From NCBI GenBank assembly GCA_944383825.1, contig CALWRA010000011.1, positions 1 through 64,000 of the forward strand: 64,000 bases of DNA. The letters are read 5' to 3'. Made by a program: the position numbers and the translations under genes. Below, piece by piece: positions 1 to 9,215 of the stretch. Position 1 is the first letter of the stretch. Every line of letters starts with the position of its first letter. A model generated the notes under the pieces. It saw only the letters and a program-made list of their open reading frames with translations. It did not search any database and was not told where the DNA came from. The DNA is from an uncultured Acetatifactor sp. Lineage in GTDB: Bacteria > Bacillota > Clostridia > Lachnospirales > Lachnospiraceae.

Positions 1-25
1 GTCTATTTTGGAGAGGAGGAGTAGC

Positions 26-727
26 GTGGCAATTAAAGATGGCAAGGACTATTTATATTTGATTTGGAAATGTGCTTCAAATAGACGACAATATATTGTT
101 GGTCAGCTTACCAAAAATGGACAATATGAGTTTCAATATTGTGAAGAAATAGAGAAGGCTCTTGAAGTTGGATTTATACCTTTAGTGTCGTTTGAAAGTT
201 TAACTGGTGTATACAAATCGGAAAAATTGTTTCCTGTTTTTGCAAGTAGACTTCCGGACAGAAAGAGAAAAGATATTAAAAAAATTTTAAAAAAATACGG
301 TTTGGAAGAATATGATTCGTATCAGTTGTTAAAGAAGAGTGGTGCTAAATTACCGATTGATAATTTACAATTTATTGATCCGATCTTGAATTATGAAAGT
401 AGTTTTGAAAAATTATTTTATGTGGCTGGAGCAAGGCATTATTTGGGCTGTGACGGAAATAAGTGTACGGAGGCAATTCAAGTTACAAGAGGAGATGAAG
501 TTTTTCTGGAACATGAAGTTGATAATCCGCATGATGAAAATGCGATTCGTGTAGTCAATGAGCAACAAAAAACGTTAGGATATGTTCCCAGATATTACTC
601 TCAAGCTTTTGTTAAGTTTATTGAGGAAGATAGAGTTGAAGAATGTCATGTTGCGAATGTTACAAAAGAAAATTGTTGCGATGAATGTATTGGTGTAGTC
701 ATAAAGATTGCGGAATTAAAGAAATAA
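26..727 (+). CDS. HIRAN-domain protein with HipA-N-like front half
   Basis: A 233-residue protein with a HIRAN domain in its C-terminal half (about residues 130-225). Visible hallmarks are FYVAGARHY, then GDEVFLEHEVDNPHDENAI and LGYVPRYYSQ; the NPHDxNAI box is typical of HIRAN, a domain known to bind DNA ends or stalled forks. The N-terminal part (FASRLPDRKRKDI, then GAKLPIDNLQF) resembles the N-terminal domain of HipA-like proteins; this is an inference from pattern. No kinase or helicase domain is attached. The GTG at 26 is preferred because GAGAGGAGG (11-19) sits 6-7 bases before it; an in-frame TTG at 8 would overlap that site. The gene is much AT-richer than the following uvrB, suggesting acquisition. 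It may belong to a unit that begins before the window. Confidence 0.7.
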   Translation: MAIKDGKDYLYLIWKCASNRRQYIVGQLTKNGQYEFQYCEEIEKALEVGFIPLVSFESLTGVYKSEKLFPVFASRLPDRKRKDIKKILKKYGLEEYDSYQLLKKSGAKLPIDNLQFIDPILNYESSFEKLFYVAGARHYLGCDGNKCTEAIQVTRGDEVFLEHEVDNPHDENAIRVVNEQQKTLGYVPRYYSQAFVKFIEEDRVEECHVANVTKENCCDECIGVVIKIAELKK

Positions 728-761
728 TCAATTTTCAATTGTAATATGGGGTGATTCATTT

Positions 762-805
762 AAAGTACAGAACAAATTCGAATGTTTGTTCTGTACTTTC
801 TTTTT
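762..805 (+). terminator. 15-bp perfect hairpin after the HIRAN gene
   Basis: Arms 762-776 and 785-799 are perfectly complementary over 15 bp, with an 8-base loop, followed by C and five T. It fits an intrinsic terminator for the HIRAN gene, but the same palindrome may also hold a LexA site for uvrB. Confidence 0.6.
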
Positions 806-820
806 ATACTTTGCTATAAT
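779..820 (+). promoter_or_regulatory. uvrB promoter with LexA-like (SOS) box
   Basis: A perfect extended -10 (TG at 812-813, TATAAT at 815-820) lies upstream of uvrB. Just upstream, CGAATGTTTGTTC (779-791) matches the Gram-positive LexA core GAAC-N4-GTTC at 7 of 8 core bases. The site overlaps or abuts the expected -35 region, where a repressor would block polymerase. uvrB is an established SOS gene in Bacillus. The box is only partly consensus, and it lies inside the terminator-like palindrome. Confidence 0.5.
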
Positions 821-864
821 GGAGGGAAAGAATGAAAATACTAGATTCATAAAGGAGATTTACC

Positions 865-2859
865 ATGGATCATTTTGAATTAGTATCAGAATACAAACCC
901 ACCGGCGACCAGCCCCAAGCTATTGACGAACTGGTCAGAGGGTTCAAAGAAGGGAATCAATTTGAAACGCTGCTTGGCGTCACCGGCTCCGGCAAGACAT
1001 TCACCATGGCAAACGTCATCCAGGCGTTAAACAAGCCTACGCTGATCATCGCCCACAACAAGACGCTGGCCGGACAGCTCTATGGTGAGTTTAAGGAGTT
1101 CTTCCCAAATAACGCAGTGGAATATTTTGTCTCCTATTATGACTATTATCAGCCGGAGGCTTATGTCCCTTCTTCAGATACGTATATTGCCAAGGACTCA
1201 TCCATAAACGATGAGATTGATAAGCTTCGGCTGTCGGCAACGGTTGCCCTGACGGAACGGCGGGATGTGATTGTGGTGGCAAGCGTATCCTGCATTTATG
1301 GTCTGGGCAGTCCCGATGAGTACAGAGATATGGTGGTTTCTCTGAGGCCGGGTATGATTAAGGACAGGGATCAGGTGCTCAGAGAGCTGGTGAATATACA
1401 GTATACCCGGAATGATATGGACCTGCAGAGAAGCTCTTTCCGGGTAAGGGGGGATGTGATTGAGGTGAATCCGGCCCAGGGAGGGGATTATCTAATCCGC
1501 ATTGAGTTTTTTGGCGATGAGATAGACCGCATTGCGGAGGTGGAGCCCCTCAGTGGAAAGGTGCATGCTGTTCTGAATCACATTGCTATTTTCCCGGCCT
1601 CCCACTATGTGGTGTCCCAGGATAAAATCAAGGCTGCCTGCGATAATATAGAAAAGGAGCTGGAAGCAAGGGTGCGGTACTTCAAAAGCGAGGATAAGCT
1701 GATTGAGGCCCAAAGGATTTCTGAACGCACGAATTTCGATATAGAGATGCTACGGGAAACAGGATTCTGCTCGGGCATTGAAAATTACTCCAGGCATTTG
1801 AACGGTATGCCTGAGGGAGCTCCGCCAATGACACTAATGGATTTCTTCGGAGATGATTATCTAATTATCATAGATGAGTCGCATATGACAATACCCCAGA
1901 TCAGAGGCATGTACGCTGGGGACAGATCTCGTAAGACTACCCTGGTGGACTACGGATTCCGTCTGCCCTCGGCTTTGGACAACCGACCCTTGAACTTTCG
2001 GGAATTTGAGAGCCATATTGACCAGATGCTGTTTGTGTCCGCTACTCCTTCGGATTATGAGGAGGAACATGAACTGCTGCGTACGGAACAGATCATACGT
2101 CCCACTGGACTTTTAGATCCCCGGGTTGAGGTGCGTCCGGTGGAAGGTCAGATAGACGATTTGATCGGCGAGGTGAATAAGGAAACAGAAAAGCGCAATA
2201 AGGTCCTGATCACCACTCTGACCAAGCGTATGGCGGAGGATCTTACCGACTATATGAAGGAAGTGGGCATCAGGGTGAAGTATTTGCATTCGGACATTGA
2301 CACTCTGGAAAGGGCTCAAATTATACGAGATATGCGCCTGGATGTGTTCGATGTACTGGTGGGAATCAATCTTCTGAGGGAGGGACTGGATATTCCTGAA
2401 ATTTCTCTGGTGGCTATTCTGGACGCAGATAAGGAGGGATTTTTGCGAAGTGAGACTTCTCTCATTCAAACCATAGGCCGGGCAGCCAGGAATGCGGAGG
2501 GTCATGTGATTATGTATGCTGATACGGTGACGGACTCCATGCGGGTAGCGCTTGACGAGACCAACAGACGCCGGGAGATCCAAATGAGGTATAATGAGGA
2601 GCACGGCATCACGCCTCAGACGATAAAGAAGGCTGTGAGAGAGCTGATCAGCATTTCCAAAGTTATTGCCAGGGAGGAGCTGCGCTTTGACAAGGATCCT
2701 GAATCTATGAACCGGAAGGAGCTGGAAAAGCTGATTGCCGATATTCAGAAAAAAATGCAGAAGGCGGCAGCGGATCTTAATTTTGAGGCGGCGGCCGAAC
2801 TGCGGGACAAAATGATTGATTTGAAGAAAAAACTGCAGGATATGGATAAAGAAGAATAA
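865..2859 (+). CDS. uvrB: excinuclease ABC subunit B
   Basis: UvrB, the damage-verifying helicase of nucleotide excision repair; it is loaded by UvrA and then recruits UvrC. It has 664 residues, full length for the family. Walker A is GVTGSGKT at 38-45, followed by the tyrosine-rich beta-hairpin ([19 protein letters not shown], about 90-110). The DEAD-type box is IIDESHM (about 336) and helicase motif VI lies around QTIGRAARN. The C-terminal UVR motif, about 625-660, binds UvrC. The start is fixed by AAAGGAG (851-857) eight bases before the ATG. uvrA follows after 51 bases in the same direction, so the two are probably co-transcribed from an SOS-type promoter. Confidence 0.98.
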   Translation: MDHFELVSEYKPTGDQPQAIDELVRGFKEGNQFETLLGVTGSGKTFTMANVIQALNKPTLIIAHNKTLAGQLYGEFKEFFPNNAVEYFVSYYDYYQPEAYVPSSDTYIAKDSSINDEIDKLRLSATVALTERRDVIVVASVSCIYGLGSPDEYRDMVVSLRPGMIKDRDQVLRELVNIQYTRNDMDLQRSSFRVRGDVIEVNPAQGGDYLIRIEFFGDEIDRIAEVEPLSGKVHAVLNHIAIFPASHYVVSQDKIKAACDNIEKELEARVRYFKSEDKLIEAQRISERTNFDIEMLRETGFCSGIENYSRHLNGMPEGAPPMTLMDFFGDDYLIIIDESHMTIPQIRGMYAGDRSRKTTLVDYGFRLPSALDNRPLNFREFESHIDQMLFVSATPSDYEEEHELLRTEQIIRPTGLLDPRVEVRPVEGQIDDLIGEVNKETEKRNKVLITTLTKRMAEDLTDYMKEVGIRVKYLHSDIDTLERAQIIRDMRLDVFDVLVGINLLREGLDIPEISLVAILDADKEGFLRSETSLIQTIGRAARNAEGHVIMYADTVTDSMRVALDETNRRREIQMRYNEEHGITPQTIKKAVRELISISKVIAREELRFDKDPESMNRKELEKLIADIQKKMQKAAADLNFEAAAELRDKMIDLKKKLQDMDKEE

Positions 2860-2879
2860 GAGACATATCTGATGAGAAT

Positions 2880-2902
2880 GCCCGCCAAAACGGGCAGGGA
2901 GG
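2880..2902 (+). promoter_or_regulatory. hairpin directly before the uvrA ribosome site
   Basis: GCCCGC and ACGGGC (2880-2895) form a short stem with a CAAA-type loop, followed at once by AGGGAGG. The same layout occurs before the genes at 22365 and 57746, so it may be a repeated cis element that influences translation or mRNA stability. Confidence 0.45.
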
Positions 2903-2910
2903 CATTGATT

Positions 2911-5778
2911 ATGGAAGAAACGAAAAAGATGAGGCCGAAGGAAGCCGTGTACCGGGAATATATTAAGATCCGGGGGGCATGTGAGCACAACCTGAAAAAT
3001 GTGAATGTGGATATACCAAGAAATGAGCTGGTGGTTCTGACGGGAATGTCCGGGTCAGGCAAGTCCTCTCTGGCCTTTGACACCATCTATGCGGAAGGAC
3101 AGAGGCGATATATGGAATCCCTGTCCTCTTATGCCCGGCAGTTTCTGGGGCAGATGGAAAAACCCAATGTGGAGCGGATAGATGGGCTTTCGCCTGCTAT
3201 TTCCATTGACCAGAAATCCACCAACAGAAATCCCCGTTCTACGGTGGGCACCGTTACGGAAATTTATGATTACTTTCGTCTGCTCTATGCCAGAATCGGT
3301 ACGCCGCACTGCCCAAAATGCGGCCGGGAGATTTCCAGGCAGAGCGTGGACCAAATGGTGGATCAGATTATGGCTCTTGGAGAGGGAACCAGGATTCAGC
3401 TTCTTGCGCCCGTGGTGCGTGGTCGAAAAGGGGAGCACATAAAGGTACTGGACCGAGCCAAAAGAAGCGGGTATGTGAGAGTGCGGATCGATGGAAGCCT
3501 GTATGAGCTGACGGAAGAGATCAAGCTGGATAAAAATATCAAGCATAATATTGACATAGTAGTGGACCGGCTTGTGGTAAAGGAGGGCATTCAGCGCAGG
3601 CTCACGGACTCTATTGAAAATGTGCTGGAACTGGCGGAAGGACTTCTTGTGGCGGACATCATCGGGGGAGAGCCCATAACCTTCAGCCAAAGCTTTTCCT
3701 GCCCGGATTGTGGTCTCAGCATAAGTGAAGTGGAGCCCAGAAGCTTTTCCTTCAATAATCCCTTCGGAGCTTGTCCGGAGTGCTTTGGACTGGGATATAA
3801 AATGGAATTTGATGTGGATCTGATGATCCCTGACAAATCACTGAGCATCAGCCAGGGAGCCATAGCGGTGATGGGCTGGCAGTCCTGCACGGACAAGAAC
3901 AGCTTTACCAATGCCATACTCCAGGCGCTGTGCAGAGAATACGGCTTTGATCTGGATACCCCCTTTGAGAATTATCCGGAAAAAATCAAAAATATTATTC
4001 TTCATGGAACCAACGGAAAGGAAGTGGAGGTCCATTATCAGGGGCAGAGGGGCAAAGGCATTTACCCTGTAGCCTTTGAGGGGCTGATCCGCAATGTGGA
4101 AAGAAAATACAGGGAGACTGCTTCGGATATTATGAAGCAGGAGTACGAGACCTTCATGCGAATTACTCCCTGCAGGGAGTGTAAAGGGATGCGCTTGAAA
4201 AAGGAATCTCTTGCCGTTACGGTCTGCGATAAAAACATCTATGAAGTAACTGCTTTATCCGTGGGAAATCTCTATGATTTTGTCCGTGATATGCAGCTTA
4301 CCAGCCAGCAGCAGCTTATCGGAAAACAGATTTTGAAGGAAATCAGAGCCAGGGTGGGCTTTTTGATAGATGTGGGATTGGATTATCTTTCGCTGGCCAG
4401 GGCTACGGGAACCCTGTCGGGAGGTGAGGCCCAGCGCATCCGCTTGGCGACACAGATCGGCTCGGGGCTTGTGGGAGTATGCTATATTCTGGATGAACCA
4501 AGCATCGGACTGCATCAGAGAGATAACGACAAGCTTTTGAGCACTCTGAAAAATCTGCGGGATCTGGGAAACACACTGATTGTGGTTGAGCATGACGAAG
4601 ACACTATGCTGGCGGCGGATTACATTGTGGATGTAGGGCCGGGAGCCGGTTCCCATGGGGGCGAGATTGTGGCCTGCGGCACGGCGGAAGAGATTATGCA
4701 GTCACCGGCTTCCGTTACAGGGAAGTACCTCAGCGGGGAGCTGAAGATTCCCATTCCAGGTCTCAGAAGAGAGCCAGGGGGCTGGCTTAAGGTGTTGGGA
4801 GCCAGGGAGAACAACCTGAAAAATATAGATGTGGAAATTCCGTTAGGAGTTCTTACCTGCGTTACCGGCGTCTCCGGCTCTGGAAAAAGCTCTCTGGTTA
4901 ATGAGATTCTTTACAAGCGCCTTGCGAGGGACTTAAACAGGGCTAGATGTATTCCCGGAAAGCATAAGGATATTCGGGGATTGGAACAGCTGGATAAGGT
5001 GATTGACATTGACCAGTCGCCCATTGGCCGGACGCCCCGCTCTAACCCTGCCACCTACACGGGAGTGTTCGACCAGATCAGGGATCTCTTTGCATCCACG
5101 GCGGATGCCAAAGCGAAGGGCTACGGAAAAGGAAGGTTCAGCTTCAACGTCAAGGGAGGCCGGTGCGAAGCCTGCGGCGGGGATGGAATCCTGAAGATCG
5201 AGATGCATTTTCTTCCCGATGTATATGTACCCTGCGAGGTCTGCGGGGGCAAACGATACAATCGGGAGACGCTGGAGGTAAAATACAAAGGAAAGAGCAT
5301 CTATGACGTATTGGATATGACGGTGGAAGAAGCTTTGGGATTTTTTGAAAATGTGCCTTCTATCCGGCGAAAAATTGAGACTCTCTATGATGTGGGACTT
5401 TCCTATGTAAAGCTGGGGCAGCCATCCACCACCCTGTCGGGAGGCGAGGCCCAGCGGATCAAGCTGGCTTCAGAGCTGAGCCGACGCAGCACGGGGAAAA
5501 CCATATATATCCTGGACGAGCCTACAACCGGACTCCATTTTGCGGATGTGCACAAACTTGTGGAAATCCTGCACAGATTGGCGGACGGGGGCAATACGGT
5601 GGTGGTGATTGAGCATAATCTGGACGTAATAAAGACTGCGGACTATATTATTGATATAGGACCGGAGGGAGGGGACAAGGGCGGAACCGTGATAGCCCGG
5701 GGGACTCCGGAGGAGATTGCGTCAAATGAAAAATCCTATACGGGGCTGTATGTGAAAAAAATGTTGGAAAAGGGCTAA
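2911..5778 (+). CDS. uvrA: excinuclease ABC subunit A
   Basis: UvrA, the damage-recognition ABC ATPase of excision repair, which works as a dimer with UvrB. With this start it has 955 residues. Walker A motifs are GMSGSGKS (45-52) and GVSGSGKS in the second half. Two ABC signatures, both LSGGEAQRI, are present. Zinc-binding cysteine sets are visible at CPKCG, CPDCG...CPEC and CEACGGDG...CEVCGG. An in-frame ATG at 2872 would add 13 residues, but it has no good ribosome site and the added stretch would cover a small hairpin (2880-2895). GGGAGG (2897-2902) lies 8 bases before the ATG at 2911, so that start is chosen. Confidence 0.97.
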   Translation: MEETKKMRPKEAVYREYIKIRGACEHNLKNVNVDIPRNELVVLTGMSGSGKSSLAFDTIYAEGQRRYMESLSSYARQFLGQMEKPNVERIDGLSPAISIDQKSTNRNPRSTVGTVTEIYDYFRLLYARIGTPHCPKCGREISRQSVDQMVDQIMALGEGTRIQLLAPVVRGRKGEHIKVLDRAKRSGYVRVRIDGSLYELTEEIKLDKNIKHNIDIVVDRLVVKEGIQRRLTDSIENVLELAEGLLVADIIGGEPITFSQSFSCPDCGLSISEVEPRSFSFNNPFGACPECFGLGYKMEFDVDLMIPDKSLSISQGAIAVMGWQSCTDKNSFTNAILQALCREYGFDLDTPFENYPEKIKNIILHGTNGKEVEVHYQGQRGKGIYPVAFEGLIRNVERKYRETASDIMKQEYETFMRITPCRECKGMRLKKESLAVTVCDKNIYEVTALSVGNLYDFVRDMQLTSQQQLIGKQILKEIRARVGFLIDVGLDYLSLARATGTLSGGEAQRIRLATQIGSGLVGVCYILDEPSIGLHQRDNDKLLSTLKNLRDLGNTLIVVEHDEDTMLAADYIVDVGPGAGSHGGEIVACGTAEEIMQSPASVTGKYLSGELKIPIPGLRREPGGWLKVLGARENNLKNIDVEIPLGVLTCVTGVSGSGKSSLVNEILYKRLARDLNRARCIPGKHKDIRGLEQLDKVIDIDQSPIGRTPRSNPATYTGVFDQIRDLFASTADAKAKGYGKGRFSFNVKGGRCEACGGDGILKIEMHFLPDVYVPCEVCGGKRYNRETLEVKYKGKSIYDVLDMTVEEALGFFENVPSIRRKIETLYDVGLSYVKLGQPSTTLSGGEAQRIKLASELSRRSTGKTIYILDEPTTGLHFADVHKLVEILHRLADGGNTVVVIEHNLDVIKTADYIIDIGPEGGDKGGTVIARGTPEEIASNEKSYTGLYVKKMLEKG

Positions 5779-5857
5779 AGAAGAAAAGTTTTTCTGTCGA
5801 TAAATCTTAAAATGTAAAATATAGCTCAAGAGAATACCGGAAGAAAAAGCATGGATG

Positions 5858-5895
5858 CGGAAAGTGAACGGAAGGAACCGTTCTTTTTTCCGTGT
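5858..5895 (+). terminator. intrinsic terminator after uvrA
   Basis: GAACGG (5866-5871) pairs with CCGTTC (5878-5883) around a six-base loop, followed by six T. Outer CGGAAA and TTTCCG arms extend the stem. It ends the uvrBA transcript. Confidence 0.75.
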
Positions 5896-5929
5896 CTGCT
5901 TTATTTTTTTAAAATTTTATGAAACCCCT

Positions 5930-5957
5930 ATGAAAATAAAAGTATTTCAGTTATAAT
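5930..5957 (+). promoter_or_regulatory. probable promoter of mbl
   Basis: TATAAT at 5952-5957 with a weak -35 (ATGAAA, 5930-5935) at 16 bases. It lies after the uvrA terminator and about 80 bases before the mbl start. Confidence 0.45.
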
Positions 5958-6036
5958 AGCTAATGTATGACTAAAAATTGAAAGTTTAGAAACATTATGC
6001 TATATATGGATACCATTAGAAAGGGGTATATGATTT

Positions 6037-7029
6037 ATGCAGTGCACAGATATCGGTATTGACTTGGGAACAGCCAGTATTCTTGTTTATATTAGAGGAA
6101 AGGGTGTTGTATTGAAAGAGCCCTCGGTGGTTGCTTTTGACAGAGATACCAATAAAATAAAAGCAATCGGAGAGGACGCCAGGCTGATGCTTGGAAGAAC
6201 GCCGGGCAATATCGTGGCAGTGAGACCTCTGCGTCAGGGTGTGATTTCAGATTATACCGTTACTGAGAAAATGATGAAATATTTTATACAGAAGGCTTTG
6301 GGAAGGAGGACCTTTCGGAAGCCGCGAATTGCGGTATGCGTACCCAGCGGCGTCACAGAGGTGGAAAAGAAAGCCGTGGAGGACGCTACCTATCAGGCCG
6401 GAGCCAGAGAGGTGTCTATTATAGAGGAGCCTATTGCCGCAGCGATCGGAGCCGGAATAGATATTTCAAAGCCCTGCGGAAATATGATTGTGGACATTGG
6501 CGGAGGAACCTCCGATATTGCAGTGATTTCTCTGGGCGGTACTGTGGTCAGCGCTTCCATTAAGATTGCAGGGGATGATTTTGACGAAGCCATCGTCCGC
6601 TACATGCGCAAGAAGCATAATCTTCTGATTGGAGAGAGAACTGCCGAGGATCTCAAGATTAAAATCGGATCTGCGTACAAGCGTCCTGAGGTAGACTACA
6701 TGGATGTGAGAGGCCGCAATCTTGTGACGGGCCTCCCGAAAACCGTGAAGGTTTCTTCGGAGGAGACGGAGGAAGCCCTGCGGGAGACTACGGCGCAGAT
6801 TGTTGAAACCATACACAGTGTTCTTGAAAAGACGCCTCCCGAGCTTGCTGCCGACATTGCGGACAGGGGAATTGTACTTACGGGCGGAGGAAGCCTTCTT
6901 CGGGGGCTGGAGGATTTGATTTCGGCAAAAACAGGAATTAATACCATGACAGCGGAGGATCCTATGACAGCTGTGGCTATCGGCACCGGTCAGTATGTGG
7001 AATTTTTGGCCGGCTATCGGGAGAATTGA
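6037..7029 (+). CDS. mbl: MreB/Mbl actin-like cell-shape protein
   Basis: A 330-residue actin homologue that forms membrane-bound filaments guiding peptidoglycan synthesis. The phosphate-1 motif is DIGIDLGTASILVY (from residue 5), phosphate-2 is VDIGGGTSDIAV (about 151), and the adenosine motif is LTGGGSLLRGL (about 279). EEPIAAAIGAG is also characteristic. Length is normal for the family. The next genes are two FlgF/FlgG-type rod genes; in Bacillus subtilis mbl is likewise followed by flhO and flhP, so this copy is called mbl rather than the mreB of an mreBCD operon. AAAGGGG lies just upstream of the ATG. Confidence 0.9.
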   Translation: MQCTDIGIDLGTASILVYIRGKGVVLKEPSVVAFDRDTNKIKAIGEDARLMLGRTPGNIVAVRPLRQGVISDYTVTEKMMKYFIQKALGRRTFRKPRIAVCVPSGVTEVEKKAVEDATYQAGAREVSIIEEPIAAAIGAGIDISKPCGNMIVDIGGGTSDIAVISLGGTVVSASIKIAGDDFDEAIVRYMRKKHNLLIGERTAEDLKIKIGSAYKRPEVDYMDVRGRNLVTGLPKTVKVSSEETEEALRETTAQIVETIHSVLEKTPPELAADIADRGIVLTGGGSLLRGLEDLISAKTGINTMTAEDPMTAVAIGTGQYVEFLAGYREN

Positions 7030-7076
7030 AAAACAATTTTTTAATAAAGAGAAAACAGGCGAAAGGAAAACATACT

Positions 7077-7856
7077 ATGCTGAGAGGATTGTATACGGCT
7101 CACACAGGCTTGATCAATGAACAGAACAGAATGGACATTATGACCAATAATCTGGCCAATGCTTCCACTGTGGGCTTTAAGAAGGAAGGCTCCACCAGCC
7201 AGTCCTTCGATGATATTCTGACAGTTAAGATCAAGGATGCCTCCGTGGGGGTGCAGAATATTGAGAGGACGGGTATCAATAACCCAGGTGTAAAAATCGG
7301 GGAGAACTACACGGATTACAGCCAGGGCTCTTTCCGTATCACTAACAATACCTATGATCTGGCACTATCGGGAGAAGGTTTTTTTGTGATCGAATATACA
7401 AACAAGGCGGGAGAAACTTCTACCAAGTATACCAGGGCCGGACAGTTTACGCTGAATAGGGATGGATACTTGGTGACTCCGGAGGGAGATTATGTTTTGG
7501 ATACCCAGAATAGAAGAATTCAGCTGAATACGCTATTGGATTCTGAGATAGACAGCGATGGCACAATCAGCCAGAACGGCGCTCGTGTAGCACAGATTCA
7601 GGTAGCGGATTTTGAGGATTATAATTATCTGGAGAAATACGGGGAGACTTATTTCCAGCCGGTGGAGGGGGCGCAGCTGACAAACTCGGATGCAACGGTG
7701 AATTCAGGCTATCTGGAGATGGCAAATGTACAGATCGTTTCCGAGATGGTAAATATGATCAGCATTACCAGAGCCTACGAGAGCAATCAGAAAATTGTGC
7801 AGACCTATGACAGCTCTCTCGAGATAGCGGTGAACCAGCTGGGAAGAGTTCAGTAA
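7077..7856 (+). CDS. flagellar basal-body rod protein, FlgF/FlgG type (FlhO-like)
   Basis: Rod protein of the flagellar basal body, 259 residues with this start. The N-terminus (MLRGLYTAHTGLINEQNRM, then MTNNLANASTVGFKKEG) is the conserved rod/hook helix. The C-terminus (NVQIVSEMVNMISITRAYE) is the matching conserved C-terminal helix. These pair in a coiled coil in the assembled rod. Such proteins carry no signal peptide because the flagellar type III apparatus exports them. An upstream in-frame ATG at 7026 would overlap mbl and add an atypical basic leader; GAAAGGA (7061-7067) supports 7077. By position after mbl it matches FlhO. Confidence 0.88.
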   Translation: MLRGLYTAHTGLINEQNRMDIMTNNLANASTVGFKKEGSTSQSFDDILTVKIKDASVGVQNIERTGINNPGVKIGENYTDYSQGSFRITNNTYDLALSGEGFFVIEYTNKAGETSTKYTRAGQFTLNRDGYLVTPEGDYVLDTQNRRIQLNTLLDSEIDSDGTISQNGARVAQIQVADFEDYNYLEKYGETYFQPVEGAQLTNSDATVNSGYLEMANVQIVSEMVNMISITRAYESNQKIVQTYDSSLEIAVNQLGRVQ

Positions 7857-7960
7857 ACGCCCGCCAGCATCCCGGTTTGAAAAATGAATTTGGAAAACCG
7901 GATAACAGAGAATCAAAATAACGGAAAATCAATTGCGCAGGAATTGAGAAGGAGAAAAAT

Positions 7961-8776
7961 ATGGTACGCAGCTTATGGACAGCGGCAACTGGAATGATTG
8001 CCCAGCAGACAAATGTTGATACGATTGCAAACAATCTGGCAAACGTAAATACCCAAGGATACAAGACCCAGGTGAATGAATTTAAGAGTCTTCTCTATCA
8101 GACCATACAGACGGAGACCACCAGCGCAAACGGAGAGAATAAGCCGACCAGCGCTCAAGTGGGCCTGGGAGTGAGAAACGCTTCCATCACTTCTGTTTTT
8201 ACGCAGGGAAATCTGATCGCTTCTGAAAGCGATACGGCCTTCGCCATTGATGGAAAAGGATTCTTTGCGGTGAGGGGAGAGGATGGCAATACATACTATA
8301 CCAGAAACGGCAACCTCCAGTTCTCCCTTGCGACAAACGGAAATATGCTTGCCACTACGGATGGACTTCCCGTGTTAAGCACGACGGGTAATCCCATAAT
8401 CATAAACAGCAACTACATTGTAAGCAATATCACTGTGGGTAAGGATGGCAGCCTTTATTACCCGGATGCCAACGAGAATCTTCAGCCCATGGGGATTACC
8501 ATAGGAGTATTCCAGTTCAGCAATCCTAACGGACTGGAAAAGATGGGAGACAGCCTTTATGCCCAGACTGCTGCCAGCGGAGCTGCAATCAATGAGGCTA
8601 CCAATAACGCTGTTGAAAGAAGCAGCGTAGTACAGGGGTATCTGGAAGGCTCCAATGTTCAGGTGGTGGATGAAATGGTGAATATGATTGTGGCCCAGCG
8701 CGCCTATGAGCTGAATTCAAAAGCAATTACGGCGTCCGATGAGATGCTGCAGCAGGCCAACAATCTCAGAAGATAA
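7961..8776 (+). CDS. flgG: flagellar basal-body rod protein FlgG type (FlhP-like)
   Basis: A second rod protein of 271 residues, paralogous to its upstream neighbour. The N-terminal rod helix is MVRSLWTAATGMIAQQ with IANNLANVNTQGYK. The FlgG-type middle has DGKGFFAVRGEDGNTYYTRNG. The C-terminal helix is NVQVVDEMVNMIVAQRAYE. AGAAGGAG precedes the ATG. Two FlgF/G paralogues in tandem after mbl mirror flhO-flhP in Bacillus, where both are needed to complete the rod and hook. The assignment to FlgG rather than FlgF rests on its length and middle region. Confidence 0.88.
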   Translation: MVRSLWTAATGMIAQQTNVDTIANNLANVNTQGYKTQVNEFKSLLYQTIQTETTSANGENKPTSAQVGLGVRNASITSVFTQGNLIASESDTAFAIDGKGFFAVRGEDGNTYYTRNGNLQFSLATNGNMLATTDGLPVLSTTGNPIIINSNYIVSNITVGKDGSLYYPDANENLQPMGITIGVFQFSNPNGLEKMGDSLYAQTAASGAAINEATNNAVERSSVVQGYLEGSNVQVVDEMVNMIVAQRAYELNSKAITASDEMLQQANNLRR

Positions 8777-8791
8777 AGGAGGCAGTAATCT

Positions 8792-9139
8792 ATGGATATT
8801 GGCAGTATAACTTCTGCGTACAGTGATATATATGCAAACGCGTCCAATCAGACGGCATCCAAGCTGGAAAATCAGTTAAAGACGGACTATACCCAGGCAA
8901 ATGACGATGAGCTGATGGATGCCTGCAAACAGTTCGAGGCATACTTTCTGGAGCAGATGTTTAAGGAGATGGTCAAGACCATTCCGGAAAGCGAGAGCTC
9001 TTCCGGCTCCACCTCATCGCTTGTGGATTATTATAAGGATATGATGGTGCAGAATATTGCATCGGAGTCCACAGAGCAGAACAGCCTGGGACTGGCACAG
9101 ATGCTTTACGAACAAATGAAACGCAATTATGGCTTATAA
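8792..9139 (+). CDS. FlgJ-type rod-binding protein
   Basis: A 115-residue protein with the rod-binding fold of the FlgJ N-terminal domain: DACKQFEAYFLEQMFKEMVKTIP followed by YYKDMMVQNIASES and LGLAQMLYEQM. Proteobacterial FlgJ carries a C-terminal muramidase domain; this one stops before it, as is usual in Firmicutes, so the cell wall must be opened by another enzyme. It starts 15 bases after the flgG-type gene behind AAAGGAGG and ends with a terminator, so it is the last gene of the mbl-rod transcript. Confidence 0.85.
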   Translation: MDIGSITSAYSDIYANASNQTASKLENQLKTDYTQANDDELMDACKQFEAYFLEQMFKEMVKTIPESESSSGSTSSLVDYYKDMMVQNIASESTEQNSLGLAQMLYEQMKRNYGL

Positions 9140-9153
9140 TTTTTAAGATGTGG

Positions 9154-9188
9154 GAAAGCTGCTGTTTTCAGGCAGCTTTCTTTGCTTT
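9154..9188 (+). terminator. intrinsic terminator after the rod-binding gene
   Basis: GAAAGCTGC (9154-9162) pairs with GCAGCTTTC (9172-9180), followed by a T-rich tail. Confidence 0.75.
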
Positions 9189-9215
9189 ATCAAAAAGCTG
9201 GGTGGATGTTGAGGC

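Noticed and set aside
2113..2988. 291-codon open frame on the - strand over the end of uvrB and start of uvrA
   Set aside because: It is a shadow of two conserved genes, has no recognisable domain and no ribosome site.
6336..6563. 75-codon open frame on the + strand inside mbl
   Set aside because: Different frame of a highly conserved actin-like gene, no ribosome site.
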